Assembly: GCA_963720785.1 (NCBI GenBank)
Contig: CAVRGQ010000003.1
Coordinates: forward strand, 1 to 64,000
Direction: 5' to 3'
Source of the DNA: CAVRGQ01 sp963720785
GTDB lineage: Bacteria; Actinomycetota; Acidimicrobiia; IMCC26256; DASPTH01
Length of the DNA stretch: 64,000 bases
Under the pieces are notes generated by a model. It had not been told where the DNA came from and did no database searches. It worked only from the letters and a program-made list of their open reading frames with translations. Below, piece after piece: positions 13,263 through 23,592 of the stretch. Numbering within the stretch: the first letter of the stretch is position 1; every line of letters starts with the position of its first letter. Made by a program: the position numbers and the translations under genes.

Positions 13263-14087
13263 GTGACCGTCCGCCGCCGTCTCGATGCCGAGCTCGTGCG
13301 CCGCGGCATGGTCGGGAGCCGCCGTCAGGCGGTCGAGGCCATCGCCGCGGGGCGGGTCCTCGTGGGTGGCAGCCCGGCCAGTGGCCCCACCCGGATGGTC
13401 GGCCCCGACGAGGCCATCGCCGTCACTGGCGAGGGGCCCCGCTTCGTGTCCCGCGGCGGCGAGAAGCTCGCCGGCGCGCTGGCGAGGTTCCACGTGCCGG
13501 TCACGGGACGCCGTGCCCTCGACGCCGGCGCGTCCACGGGAGGTTTCACCGACTGCCTGCTGCAGGAGGGCGCCGCCCACGTGGTGGCGGTCGACGTCGG
13601 CCGCGGGCAGCTCGCGTGGTCGCTGCGGGAAGATCCGCGCGTCACGGTGATGGAGCGCACCAACGTGCGCGCGCTCGAGCCCACCGACATCGGCGGCGAG
13701 GTCGAGCTCACCGTCGCCGACCTCTCGTTCATCTCGCTGGTGACCGTCGCCCCCGCGCTGGCCCGCTGCACCGCCGACGACGGCGACTTCGTGCTGTTGG
13801 TGAAGCCGCAGTTCGAGGCGGGCAAGGCCCGCATCGGCAAGGGCGGCATCGTGCGGGATCCCGCGGTCCACCGCGCCGTGCTGCGCGAGGTGCGCGACGG
13901 GCTCGCGGCCTCGGGCCTGTTCGTCACCGACATCGTGTGCTCGCCGTTGCGCGGGGCCGACGGGAACGTCGAGTTCCTCGTGCACTGCAACCGCAAGGGC
14001 CCCGCCCTGGGCGACGACCGTCTCGACCGCGTCGTGCCCGCGCCGGAGCCCGAACCGACATCGGCGACGGAAGGGGTCACCACGTGA
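13263..14087 (+). CDS. tlyA: TlyA family rRNA 2'-O-methyltransferase / hemolysin A
   Basis: 274 residues. An N-terminal S4 RNA-binding domain (residues about 1–60, with GSRRQAVEAI and GRVLV) precedes a Rossmann methyltransferase domain of the FtsJ type. SAM-binding motif DAGASTGGFTD lies near residue 87. DVGRGQLAW and LVKPQFE carry further conserved residues. TlyA 2'-O-methylates 16S and 23S rRNA cytidines in mycobacteria, needed for capreomycin action. GTG 13263 is preferred because the S4 domain starts there and a -10 box sits 6 nt upstream. Overlaps nadK by 4 bp. Confidence 0.92.
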   Translation: MTVRRRLDAELVRRGMVGSRRQAVEAIAAGRVLVGGSPASGPTRMVGPDEAIAVTGEGPRFVSRGGEKLAGALARFHVPVTGRRALDAGASTGGFTDCLLQEGAAHVVAVDVGRGQLAWSLREDPRVTVMERTNVRALEPTDIGGEVELTVADLSFISLVTVAPALARCTADDGDFVLLVKPQFEAGKARIGKGGIVRDPAVHRAVLREVRDGLAASGLFVTDIVCSPLRGADGNVEFLVHCNRKGPALGDDRLDRVVPAPEPEPTSATEGVTT

Positions 14088-14944
14088 CGACTCGTCGGGT
14101 CGGCCTCGTCCCGCACCCGCTGCGCGACACCGCCACCGCGCTGGCGGCGCAGGCCGCGAAACGGCTCGAGGCGCAGGGCATCGAAGTGCGCGTCCCCGGG
14201 GCCGACGCCGACGCGGCCGGGCTCGGCCGGTACGCCGTGCCCAACGAGCGGTTCGCCGACGGCCTCGACGTGGTCGTGTCCCTCGGTGGCGACGGGACGA
14301 TGCTGCGGGCGGTCGACCTCTGCTACGAGGCGGGCGTGCCCGTGCTCGGCGTGAACGTCGGTCAGCTCGGCTACCTCGCCGAGGTGGAGCCCGTCGACTT
14401 CGACGCCGCCATCGGCCGCATCGAGACCGGCGACTACGAGGTCGCCGAGCGCATGGTGCTGGAGATCCGGGTGGAGTCGGCCGGGCCGGCGCGCGGGCGG
14501 TGGTTCGCGCTCAACGAGGCGGTGCTCGAAAAGCTGCACACCGGTCGTCTGGTGCGCCTCGGCGTCACCATCAACGGGACCTTCTTCACCACGTACGTGG
14601 CCGACGGCGTCATCGTGGCCACGCCCACGGGCTCGACCGCCTACTCGTTCTCCGCGCGCGGCCCCATCGTGTCGCCGCGCCAGCACTGCGTGCTGCTCAC
14701 CCCGGTGTCGCCGCACATGCTGTTCGACCGCTCGCTGGTGCTCGCCGCCGACGAGGAGCTGCGCTTCGACGTGAGCGACGACCGCAGCGTCGTGCTCACC
14801 GCCGACGGGCGTGAGCTCGGCGAGCTGGCTTCCGGCGACGCGGTCACCTGCACGGGCGGGCCCCACCCCGCGCGCGTCGTCACCTTCGGCCCGCGTGACT
14901 TCCACCAGATCCTCAAGGCCAAATTCGGCCTGTCGGACCGGTAG
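14084..14944 (+). CDS. nadK: NAD kinase
   Basis: 286 residues, making NADP from NAD and ATP (or polyphosphate). GGDGT at residues 68–72 is the diphosphate-binding signature. GVNVGQLGYLAEV follows, then LNEAVLEK with the NE pair and the glycine-rich VATPTGSTAYSFSARGP motif. Length is normal. Coupled to tlyA (GTGA overlap) and followed by recN after 10 bp, the order found in many actinobacteria. Confidence 0.95.
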   Translation: MTTRRVGLVPHPLRDTATALAAQAAKRLEAQGIEVRVPGADADAAGLGRYAVPNERFADGLDVVVSLGGDGTMLRAVDLCYEAGVPVLGVNVGQLGYLAEVEPVDFDAAIGRIETGDYEVAERMVLEIRVESAGPARGRWFALNEAVLEKLHTGRLVRLGVTINGTFFTTYVADGVIVATPTGSTAYSFSARGPIVSPRQHCVLLTPVSPHMLFDRSLVLAADEELRFDVSDDRSVVLTADGRELGELASGDAVTCTGGPHPARVVTFGPRDFHQILKAKFGLSDR

Positions 14945-14954
14945 GGGACGCGCC

Positions 14955-16646
14955 GTGCTGCACGAACTCCACGTCGTCGACCTCGGCATCGTGGCCGATC
15001 TCAGCGTCGTCCTCGGGGAGGGCATGACCGCGATCACCGGCGAGACCGGCGCGGGCAAGACGCTCCTCGTCGAGGCGGTCGAGCTACTCGTGGGTGGACG
15101 GGCCGACGCCGGTCTCGTGCGCGACGGCGCCGACGAAGCGCGCGTCGAAGGCCGCTTCTCCGACCCCGACACCGGCGACGAGATCGTGCTCGCACGCGTC
15201 ATCCCGCGCGACGGGCGCAGCCGCGCCTACATCGACGGAAGCCTCGCCACCGTCGCGCAGCTCTCGGAGACGGGCGCGCGGTTGGTCGACCTGCACGGCC
15301 AGCACGCGCACCAGTCGTTGCTCGATCCGGCGGTGCAGCGCCGTGCGCTCGACCGCTACGCGGGCACGTCCGCACTCGACGCCCTCGCCGCCTACCGCGA
15401 GGCGCGCGCCGCGATCCGTGAGTGCGACGTCGAGCTCGCCGGCCTCGGCGGTGACGAGCGTGCCCGCGCCCGCGAGGTCGATCTGTTGCGCTTCCAGACC
15501 CAGGAGATCGCGGAGGCCGCAATCGTCGACGGCGACGAGGACGCGACCCTCGCGGCCGAGGAGGCGCTCCTCGCCGATGCGGTCGCACACGGCGAGGCGC
15601 TCACCCGTGCCCACGAGGCGCTCGAGGGCCCGGCGCTCGACGCGCTCGGCGAGGCCGTCGCCGCGCTCGACGGGCGGGCGCCGTTCGCCGAGCTCGCCGC
15701 CCGCGTGCGTGCCGCCCAGGCCGAGGTCGCCGACATCGGCCACGAGCTGCGGGTGCACGTCGATGGCGTCGAGGAGAACCCCGAGCGGGTGGAGACGGTG
15801 CGCCGGCGCCGCCAGCTCCTGCACGACCTCATGCGCAAGTACGGCGAAACCCTCGCCGAGGTGGTGGAGTACGGCACCGAGGCGGCCACGCGTCTGGCCG
15901 AGCTCGAGGGGTGGGAAGCCGCCGCCGCTGCGCTGGAGGCCCGCCGGGCCAAGCACGAAGCGGCCGCGTCGAAGGCCGCCGCCACCCTCACCCGGGCCCG
16001 CACGGCGGCCGCCGAGCCGTTGGCGCGCGGGATCGAGGTGCACCTCCACGAGCTGGCCATGCCGCACGCCCGGCTGGAGGTGGCGGTCGAGCCCGGCGAG
16101 GCTTCGGAGGACGGCACCGATCGCGTCACCTTCCTGCTCGCCGCGAACCCGGGAGAATCGGCCCGTCCGCTCGCCAAGGCCGCGTCCGGCGGCGAGCTCT
16201 CACGCGCGATGCTTGCCGCCCGCGTGGTGCTGACCGAGGCGCCGCCCACCCTGGTGTTCGACGAGGTCGACGCCGGGATCGGGGGCGAGGCGGGAGTGGC
16301 GGTGGGCCGGCTGCTCGGTTCGATCGGCGACAAGCACCAGGTGTTGTGTGTGACGCACCTCGCCCAGGTGGCCGCGTTCGCCGACACGCAGGTGGTGGTG
16401 GAGAAACAGGTGGTGCTCGACGGCATGGGAACAGGCGACGACGACGCGGCCGACCTGCCGCGCACGATCGCGGCCGCCCGGGTCGTGACCGGCGACGACC
16501 GCGTGGCCGAGCTGTCGCGCATGCTCGCGGGCGTCGGTGCATCGGCGCACGCCCGCAAACACGCCGAGGAGCTCCTCGGCGCCCGCAACGGGAGTACGGC
16601 GCGGTCCAAGGCCAGTGCGAGCACCAAGGCGAAGGCGCGCCGCTGA
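14955..16646 (+). CDS. recN: DNA repair protein RecN
   Basis: 563 residues, an SMC-like ATPase acting in double-strand break repair. Walker A GETGAGKT is at residues 29–36. LVDLHGQHAHQSLLDP is the RecN-specific helix after it. A central coiled coil rich in Ala/Glu/Arg spans roughly residues 150–400. The ABC signature ASGGELSRAML and Walker B TLVFDEVDAGIGGEAG are near 415 and 440. The Lys/Ala-rich C-terminal tail is longer than usual. GTG start. Stop TGA and the next ATG overlap by one base. Confidence 0.94.
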   Translation: MLHELHVVDLGIVADLSVVLGEGMTAITGETGAGKTLLVEAVELLVGGRADAGLVRDGADEARVEGRFSDPDTGDEIVLARVIPRDGRSRAYIDGSLATVAQLSETGARLVDLHGQHAHQSLLDPAVQRRALDRYAGTSALDALAAYREARAAIRECDVELAGLGGDERARAREVDLLRFQTQEIAEAAIVDGDEDATLAAEEALLADAVAHGEALTRAHEALEGPALDALGEAVAALDGRAPFAELAARVRAAQAEVADIGHELRVHVDGVEENPERVETVRRRRQLLHDLMRKYGETLAEVVEYGTEAATRLAELEGWEAAAAALEARRAKHEAAASKAAATLTRARTAAAEPLARGIEVHLHELAMPHARLEVAVEPGEASEDGTDRVTFLLAANPGESARPLAKAASGGELSRAMLAARVVLTEAPPTLVFDEVDAGIGGEAGVAVGRLLGSIGDKHQVLCVTHLAQVAAFADTQVVVEKQVVLDGMGTGDDDAADLPRTIAAARVVTGDDRVAELSRMLAGVGASAHARKHAEELLGARNGSTARSKASASTKAKARR

Positions 16647-17803
16647 TGGGTCTCCGGAGCCGCAAGCGCGCCAGCGCGCCAGCCGAGATCACCGCTGTCG
16701 CGCGCATCGACCGGCGTACCAAGGACATGATCCCGCGCCTGCAGAGCGGCGAGATCGCGGTCATCAAGCACCGCGACCTCGATCGCGTCGCGGCCGACGG
16801 CCTCATCGAGGCCGGCGTGGCCGCGGTGCTCAACTGCGACCACTCGGTGTCGGGCCGGTACCCCAACGGCGGCCCGATCCGCATCGTCAACGCGGGCATC
16901 CCGCTGTTCGACCAGGTCGACCCCGCGCTGATGGACGTGATCCAGGAGGGGGACGTCCTCACGCTCGACGGCGACGAGATCCGCCGCAACGGCGAGTTGC
17001 TCGGCACCGCGCACGTCCTCACACCGCTCGAGATCGAAGCGGCGATGGACGCCGCGCGCGCCACCATCGGCGAAGAGGTCGAGCGCTTCGCGGAGAACAC
17101 GCTCGAGTACGTGCGGCGTGAGGCCAAGGTGTTCTTCGAGCCGCTCACGATGCCGCCGTTGCACACGCACTTCGAGGGGCGCCACGTGCTCGTGGTCGTG
17201 CGCGGGCACGACTACCGCGAGGACCTGCTCCACCTCAAGGGGTACATCCGGGAGTACCGGCCGGTGCTGATCGGCGTCGACGGCGGTGGTGACGCGCTGC
17301 TCGAGCTCGGCTTCAAGCCCGACATCATCATCGGCGACTTCGACTCCGTGTCGCAGCGCGGCCTGCACTGCGGCGCCGAGCTGGTGCACCACGTGCACCC
17401 CGACGGGCGTGCGCCCGGGCGCGAGAACCTGCTCGAGTGGGGCGTCGACTACGTCGAGTTCGTCGCCGACGGCACCTCCGAAGACGTCGCCATGCTGCTC
17501 GCCTACGAGTCGGGCGCGCAGCTGATCGTGGCGGTGGGCACGCACGCCACGATGGTCGAGTTCCTCGACAAGGGCCGCCCCGGCATGGCGTCCACCTTCC
17601 TCACCCGGCTGCGCCTCGGCCCCGTCCTCGTGGACGCCAAGGGAGTGAGCCGCCTCTACGAGGGGCGCGTGCGTCGCCTCGACATCGTGTTGCTCGTGGG
17701 CGCGGCGCTCGTCGCCATGCTCGTCGTCGCGATCGTGGCCGAACCCATCCACGTGTTCGCTCGCGGTCTCTGGGTCACCCTCAAGGACATCTTCGGCGGA
17801 TGA
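16646..17803 (+). CDS. steA: SteA-like cell-division/envelope protein
   Basis: 385 residues, homologous to the putative cytokinetic-ring protein SteA (M. tuberculosis Rv1697 family). The middle resembles a thiamin-pyrophosphokinase-like fold: GVDGGGDALLELG then DIIIGDFDSVS near residue 225. One transmembrane helix lies at the C-terminus (VLLVGAALVAMLVVAIVAEP). In corynebacteria SteA and SteB form a membrane pair affecting cell separation and antibiotic sensitivity. Here steB follows with a 4-bp overlap, supporting the same pairing. Confidence 0.85.
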   Translation: MGLRSRKRASAPAEITAVARIDRRTKDMIPRLQSGEIAVIKHRDLDRVAADGLIEAGVAAVLNCDHSVSGRYPNGGPIRIVNAGIPLFDQVDPALMDVIQEGDVLTLDGDEIRRNGELLGTAHVLTPLEIEAAMDAARATIGEEVERFAENTLEYVRREAKVFFEPLTMPPLHTHFEGRHVLVVVRGHDYREDLLHLKGYIREYRPVLIGVDGGGDALLELGFKPDIIIGDFDSVSQRGLHCGAELVHHVHPDGRAPGRENLLEWGVDYVEFVADGTSEDVAMLLAYESGAQLIVAVGTHATMVEFLDKGRPGMASTFLTRLRLGPVLVDAKGVSRLYEGRVRRLDIVLLVGAALVAMLVVAIVAEPIHVFARGLWVTLKDIFGG

Positions 17804-18735
17804 TCAACTTCCGGTTCCACGTCGTCTCGCTCATCGCGATCTTCCTCGCCCTCGCGCTCGGGGTGGTGATCGGCGCCGGCGTGATCGACCGCGGCGTGGT
17901 GAACACCCTCAACGACCGCCTCGACAGCGTCGAGGCCAAGTCCGACCGCATCAAGGGCGACAACGACGCCCTCACCGACGAGAACTCGAAGCTCTCGGGT
18001 GCGATCGAGGACCTCGAGCCGTTCGCGGTCGACGGCCGCCTGGTGGGCGAGACCACCGCAGTGCTCGCGGTGCGCGGCATCGACGAGGGCAAGGTGAAGG
18101 ACACCGCCACCGCCGCGCAGACCGCCGGCGCCACGGTGCCCGGCATCCTCTGGATCGAGGACAAGTGGAACCTCGCCGACGCCGGTGCGGTGAAGGACCT
18201 CCAGGACGCGCTCGGCGTGACCATCAAGAACAAGGCGGCGCTGCGCACCGAGGCCTGGCGTCAGCTCGGCGTGCGCCTCGCCACCGCGCCGTCGGAGGTG
18301 GGCACCGACGACCTGCTCGCCACGCTGGTCGACGCCGGCTTCCTCTCCTACGAGAGCACCGGCGGCTCCGACTCCCTCTCGGCGTTCCCCGGGCGCGACG
18401 CGTCGATGACGCTGGTCACCGGCACCACCGGGAAGGTCCCGTCCGACGTGCTCGTGGTGCCTGCGGCGAACGGCCTGGAGGCGGCGTCGATCCCGCTCGT
18501 GGTCGCCGACCAGTGGATCGAGGCGACCGACGGCCCGTCGCGCGGTGACGCGCTGCAGCCGCTGCGCGACGGCAACCTCGGCCGCACGGTGTCCACCGTC
18601 GACGACCTCGACCAGCCGATGGGGCCCACCACGGTGGTGTTGGCGCTCGCCGACCTGCTGCGCGCACCGCCGGTCGTCGGCCACTACGGCTACGGGCCCG
18701 GCACCCAGCCGCTGCCGTCGCCGGTGGCCGCGTGA
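17800..18735 (+). CDS. steB: SteB/MctB-like membrane-anchored coiled-coil protein
   Basis: 311 residues of the copper transporter/SteB family (Rv1698 type). It begins with the hallmark MINFRFHVVSLIAIFLALAL membrane helix, then a coiled coil of about 40 residues containing NTLNDRLDSVEAK. The remainder is an extracytoplasmic domain without further membrane segments. Family names conflict: MctB was proposed as a copper channel, SteB as an activator of peptidoglycan turnover. With one helix, a pore is hard to see here, so I favour the envelope role. ATG overlaps the steA stop by 4 bp. Confidence 0.83.
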   Translation: MINFRFHVVSLIAIFLALALGVVIGAGVIDRGVVNTLNDRLDSVEAKSDRIKGDNDALTDENSKLSGAIEDLEPFAVDGRLVGETTAVLAVRGIDEGKVKDTATAAQTAGATVPGILWIEDKWNLADAGAVKDLQDALGVTIKNKAALRTEAWRQLGVRLATAPSEVGTDDLLATLVDAGFLSYESTGGSDSLSAFPGRDASMTLVTGTTGKVPSDVLVVPAANGLEAASIPLVVADQWIEATDGPSRGDALQPLRDGNLGRTVSTVDDLDQPMGPTTVVLALADLLRAPPVVGHYGYGPGTQPLPSPVAA

Positions 18736-21117
18736 CGCAGCGCCTGCGCCTGCGCCCGGGTCGCAGCCTGCACCGCACGTCTCGACGGGCTGCGGCGCTG
18801 CTCGTCGCCTCCGTGGCCCTTGTCGCGGGGATCGTCGGGGTGTTCGGCCCCTCGGCCGGCGCGGCCGCGCGGCCGGCGCGGCGTCGACCGCCAGCCCTGA
18901 CACGACTGCGTCGCGCGTCCTCATCCTGTCGATCCCCACGATCACGTGGTCCGATCTGCAACGCGTGCGCACGCCCAACCTCGATCGCATCTTCGCCAAA
19001 GGGGCGGTCGGCAACCTCGTGACGAACGGCGTACAGCGGCCGACCCCGCTCGCCGACGGTTACCTGTCGCTCGGCGGGGCGCGCGGGCGACGGCCGGAGT
19101 GGCGGGTGCCAACAGCACCGGCCTCGGGTTCGGCGTCGACGAGAAGTTCGGCCGCGACGACGCCGGCACCGTGTTCCGGAGTCGCACGGGAACGCCGTCC
19201 GGCGACGGCCTCGTGTCCATGGACATCACCGACGTCACCGAGACGAACAACAGCGAGCTCTACGGCGCGCAGGTCGGCCTGCTCGCGGACGAGCTGGCGA
19301 AGGCCGGGATCGACCGGGCGGTGATCGCCAACGGCGACGGCAGCGACCCCAGCGTTCCCGACACCCGCGTGTCGCCCTACCGCCGTGCCGCGGTCGGTGC
19401 CCTGATGACGAGCGCGGGCAGAGTCCCCGGTGGCCAGGTCGACCGTGCCCTGCTGCAGCAGGATCCCGGCGCGCCGTTCGGGCTCCGCCTCGACGACGCC
19501 GCGGTGACCGACGCGTTCGACACGGCGTGGCAGTCGAAGTCGGTCGTGCTGGTGGAGGGCTCCGACCTCGTGCGGGCCGACGTGTCCGGGCGCTTCGCGT
19601 CGGCGCCGCAGGCCGAGAAGCTACGCGACCAGGCCCTCCGCCGCACCGACGCGCTGGTCGGTGGGCTGCTCGACCGGGTCGACCTCTCCCGCGATCTCGT
19701 CATCGTCGTCGCACCGTCGACCCACGCCGACGACGACTCGTTGTCCGTCGCCGCGGTGGCGGGCCCCGGCTTCGCTCCCGGTCTGTTGCGCTCCACCACC
19801 ACGCAGACCGACGGGTTCGTGAACATCACCGACGTCGCCCCCACCGTGCTGCGCGAGTACGGCCTCGACCGGCCCGACGAGATGGAGGGCCGGCGCATGG
19901 AGAGCGCGCCGAACGGCGACTCCGTGTCGACGCGGTCGGCGCAACTCGCCAACGTGAACACCGACGGGCTCTTCCGCGACAGCCTCATCGGCGCGTCGAT
20001 GGGCGTGGTGCTCGGGGTGGCGTGCGGCCTGGGCCTCTTCGTGGTGCTGCTCGTCCGTTTCCCGCGCCTCCGGTTCCTGCGCGGTCTTCTCGTGTTCGCC
20101 TCGGTGTGGGAGCTCGCCTTCGTCAGCACGGTGTACCTCGCCGGTCCGCTGCACTTCGCGCGCCACGGTGGCCGCCCTGCCTACTGGGCGTTCGTGCTCG
20201 GGCTCGCGTCGTGCTCGCGACCTGGTCCTGCTCGTGGCCCGTCGCCAACCCGCCGACGCGATCCTCGTGGCGCTGGGCGCGGTGGTGGCCCTGCACGTCG
20301 TCGACCTCGTGACCGGCGCGCACCTGGAGTGGAACACGGTGTTCGGCTACTCGCCGACCATCGGCATCCGTTTCGTCGGCGAGGGCAACATGACGTTCGC
20401 GCTGCTCGGCGCGGCGGTCACGCTCTTCGCCGGGCTGCTCGCGTGGAGGGTGCCCACCCGGCGCGGGCGAACAGGTCGCGATCGGCCTGCTCGCGGTGAC
20501 CGTGGTGGTGATCGGCGCGCCGTTCTGGGGCAACGACTTCGGTGGCGCGATCTCCGCCGCACCCGGGTTCGCGCTGCTGGGCTGGTTGCTGCTCGGCCAC
20601 AAGGTGCGCTGGCGCACCATCTGGGTGCTCGGCGTGGTGCTGGTGGGTGCCGCGGTTGCCGTGGGTCTCCTCGACCTGCTCCGCCCGCCGGAGTCACGCA
20701 CCCACGTCGGCAAGTTCTTCGAGAAGGCGGGGACCGACTTCTCCAGCGCGACGCTCGTGATCCGGCGCAAGCTCAGCGAGAACGTCGCGGTGCTCGACGC
20801 ACTCCCTGCTGGTGGTGTGCCTGCTCGTCGCGATCGGTCTCGTGCTGTGGCTCTGGTTCGCCCGCCCCCGCTCACTGCGCGTGCTGGTGGTCCGCATCAC
20901 CACCGCGACCGCCACCGGCCTCGCGCTCGCGGTCGTGGCGGTGCTCGGATTCGCGCTCAACGACAGCGGGATCTCGATTCCCGGCATGATGGCCGCGGTC
21001 TTCGTGGCCACCCTCGCCTTCCTCGTCGCCCGCCGTTACGGCGAACCGCTCGAGTCGGTGATGGGCCAGCTCTCCCGAAGCAGATCCGGAGCCGGAGGCT
21101 CAAGCGGCGGTCGGTGA
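18732..21117 (+). pseudogene. alkaline-phosphatase-fold polytopic membrane protein, frame broken at five sites
   Basis: Reading across frames gives one continuous product of about 790 residues. A signal-anchor follows GTG 18732 (ALLVASVALVAGIVGVFG). A periplasmic domain of the alkaline phosphatase/sulfatase superfamily runs to about 19950, with VLILSIPTITWSDL at its start, DLVIVVAPSTHADDD and FVNITDVAPTVLREYG. Several membrane helices follow to about 21100. Restoring the frame needs changes near 18868, 19077 (-1 G), 20216 (-2 CG), 20466 (+1 G) and 20798 (-2 CG). Between breaks the protein text stays conserved-looking and codon use is normal, so sequence error is more likely than decay. Overlaps the steB stop by 4 bp. 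Substrate unknown; likely a glycan or lipid phosphate. Confidence 0.7.
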
Positions 21118-22097
21118 GCGTCGTCCTCGTCGGCCTGTTCGTCGGGCTGGTGACCGTTCGGTTCTTCCGCATCGCGTGCGGGAGATCCTCGCGTCGCCGG
21201 CGCTCGAACGGCGCAACTACCGCGACAGCGGCTGCCCACTGCGGCGGCCTGTTCATCGTGCTCGCGGTGCTCGCCGTCGAGCGGGACGCAGGGTGCTCGG
21301 CGCGATCGGTGTCGGTTCCGAGACCGGCCTCACGCTCGCTCGCAGCGAGATGCTGTTCGCGGTGTTCGGCTTCGCCTTCCTCGGGATGATCGACGACCTC
21401 GCCGCCGTCGGGGAGGACCGCGGGTTCAAGGGACACCTGCGCGCACTGCGCCACGGGCGGGTCACCACCGGCCTGCTGAAGCTCGTCGGCGGGGCCGCGG
21501 TGGCGGTGGTGCTGGTGGCGACGCCGGGGTTCAAGTCGGGGCGCACCCTGATCGTCGACGCGATGCTCATCGCGCTGGCCGCCAACCTCGGCAACCTGCT
21601 CGACCGCGCGACCGGGCCGCACGATCAAGGCCGGGCTCATGGCCTACGTGCCCGATCGCGCTGGTGCTCGGCACCGCGCCGATCGGCATCGCGCTCGCGC
21701 CGGTGATGGGCGCCTCGCTCGGCCTGCTCGGCGACGACCTGCGCGAACGCCTGATGCTGGGCGACACCGGCGCCAACGTGATCGGCGCCGCGCTCGGTCT
21801 CGCGGTGGTGCTGGGCACGACTCGATGTTCCGCCTCGCGGTGATGCTCGTGCTCCTGGTGCTCAACGTCGCGGCGGAGCGGATCTCGTTCAGCGACGTGA
21901 TCGGGCGCGTCGGCTTCCTCCACGCGATCGACTGGGGCCGGTACCGGCCACCCTCCGGCCCACCCGGCCCATCCGGCCCCTCCGGCCCTTCCGGCCCGTC
22001 GCGTCGGCGGTCCGGGCACTGGCCCCGGTCAGTATCCCGGTCCACCCCCGGACCGTTCCCCGGTCAGCCGCCGGGGCGGCAGTCACGCTTCAGGTAG
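21114..22097 (+). pseudogene. MraY/WecA-like glycosyltransferase family 4 membrane protein, frame broken at about seven sites
   Basis: The reconstructed product (about 325 residues) resembles a polyprenyl-phosphate phospho-sugar transferase. It has a basic ERRNYR loop, GLFIVLAVLAVE, then FAFLGMIDDLAAVGEDRGFKG, matching the catalytic Asp-Asp and following basic loop. AANLGNLLDRARPGRTIKAG recalls the NLxDxRPGR motif, and LMLGDTGANVIGAALG the conserved MGDTG-type loop. Needed changes: 21174, 21233, 21245, 21281 and 21818 (-1), 21608 (-2 CG) and 21652 (+1 C). The 3' end encodes Ser-Gly-Pro repeats and overlaps the converging glycosyltransferase by 34 bp. Start GTG 21114 overlaps the previous stop. 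Lipid-carrier role is inferred from family. Confidence 0.68.
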
Positions 22098-23571
22098 AGC
22101 GTCTTCGCCCCGAAGTGGAGCCGCTCGTAGCCGTTGGCCTCGAGTCGCTCGGGCAGCGAGTGGAAGCGCCGGAAGTGCATCGGCGACGACACGATCACGC
22201 CACACACCTCGTCGGTCTTCGCCGCGCGCAGGAGTGAGTCCTCGGTGATCTGGTCGTTGTCGATGCGCTGGTACGACACGTCGGCGAACGCTCCCGGCGG
22301 CCGGCGGTCGGCCCGCCACACCCAGCCGGGGTCGTCGCTGATCACCAGCGCGTCGGCGGGGAGGGTCTCGAGCTTGCGCACGAGCGCGGCGTCGTTGCCG
22401 CGTAGGCGCTCGGCCAGAGAATGGCGGTGTTGTGGTCGATCCAGAACGGCGTGGCGACGACGAGGGCGATCGCGAGCACCGGCCACGGCGGCGGGCGGAG
22501 CGCGGCCAGGAGCGCGAGCGGCACGACGAGATGCGACACGTGCGCCCGCCACATCGCCGGTTCCCACACCAGCAGGGCGAACACGAGGAAGGCCCACAGC
22601 ACCAGCATCCGCGACCACCACGAACTGTGCCCGGGTGGCGCGCCGCCGCCATCACGAGCAGCACGAGCACGGTGACGATCGTGAGCCCGAGGGTGATCAT
22701 CACGAGCAGGTCGCGGTCGACCAGGGTGTTCCAGATCTTCTCGGCCGCGCCGGTGTGGCTGGCGATGCGCCGGGCCTTGTTGTGGTAGGTGAACGACTGC
22801 TGCCACACCCGCCCGATGCCCCAGGGCAGCGCGGCGACCACGTACACCGCGACCGCGACGCCCGCGGCGATCGCGGCACCCTGGATCGAGTCGCGCACCT
22901 TCTTGTGCGAGAACAGCACGATCAGCCCGGCGATCAGCACGGCCGGGACCGACAACGCCTTGATCGACACCGCGCCGCCCGCGGCGAGGCCGACCCACAC
23001 CGCGTTGCGCGCCCGGGTCGTCGCGGTAACGGAGCGCGAACGCGACGGCGAGCACCGACAGTGCGAGCGACGGCCCGTCGGCGTTGGCGGGGACGGTGAC
23101 CCAGAGGATCGTGCCGGCCGTGGTGGTGAGGCCGGCTGCCAGCAGCGCCCGGCCGCGGGTGGTGATGCGCCGGGCGATGGCGTACACCGCGATGGTGACG
23201 ACGACGCCCGACACGACGCTGAGCACGCGCTGGCGAGTCCACCGTGCGGAACCCGACGAGGTCGCCGAGCCAGATCAGCGGGAGGAACAGCGGCCCTGGC
23301 TGGAGAACACCGTCTTGAACGGGGCCTCGCCGGCGCGCATCGAGGCCGACGCGGCGAAGACGCCGTCGTCGAACACGAGCGACTTGTCGGTGAAGAACGC
23401 AGGGAGGCGCAGCAGCACCGCCACGATCCCGAGCACGGCGGCGTCGATACGCCAGTGGGGAGGGCGACCTTCGTCGTGCGGGGCGGCGCGCTCGGTCGGT
23501 GCGTCGGTCGCCGTCATGCCGGGCCCTATCCGCGGCGCGGCGTCCGCAGGCTCGGTGACCGGCTCGGTCAC
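22064..23571 (-). pseudogene. glycosyltransferase family 39-like (GT-C) membrane protein, frame broken at five sites
   Basis: Reconstructed product of about 500 residues, start GTG 23571. An N-terminal cytoplasmic tail leads into LRLPAFFTDKSLVFDDGVFA, the first-loop acidic motif of GT-C enzymes. Many membrane helices follow (PLIWLGDLVGF, VLSVVSGVVVTIAVYAIARR, GLIVLFSHKKVRD). The globular C-terminus carries SDDPGWVWR and SSPMHFRRFHSLPERL. Breaks, in coding order: 23293 (-1), 23230 (-2 CG), 23015 (-2 CG), about 22634, and 22426 (-1). Members transfer sugars from polyprenyl-phosphate donors, fitting the neighbouring MraY-like gene. Divergent from pyrG. Confidence 0.7.
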
Positions 23572-23592
23572 GGGCGCGCGGCGATCGCATGG

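Noticed and set aside
17800..18735. Copper transporter function for the SteB-like protein
   Set aside because: Only one membrane helix and a coiled coil are visible, with no Cys/His/Met metal-binding cluster; envelope role with SteA is more consistent.
18732..23571. Programmed ribosomal frameshifting as explanation for the broken genes
   Set aside because: Up to seven shifts per gene, in both directions and without slippery heptamers plus downstream structures, cannot be programmed; sequence error or decay is simpler.
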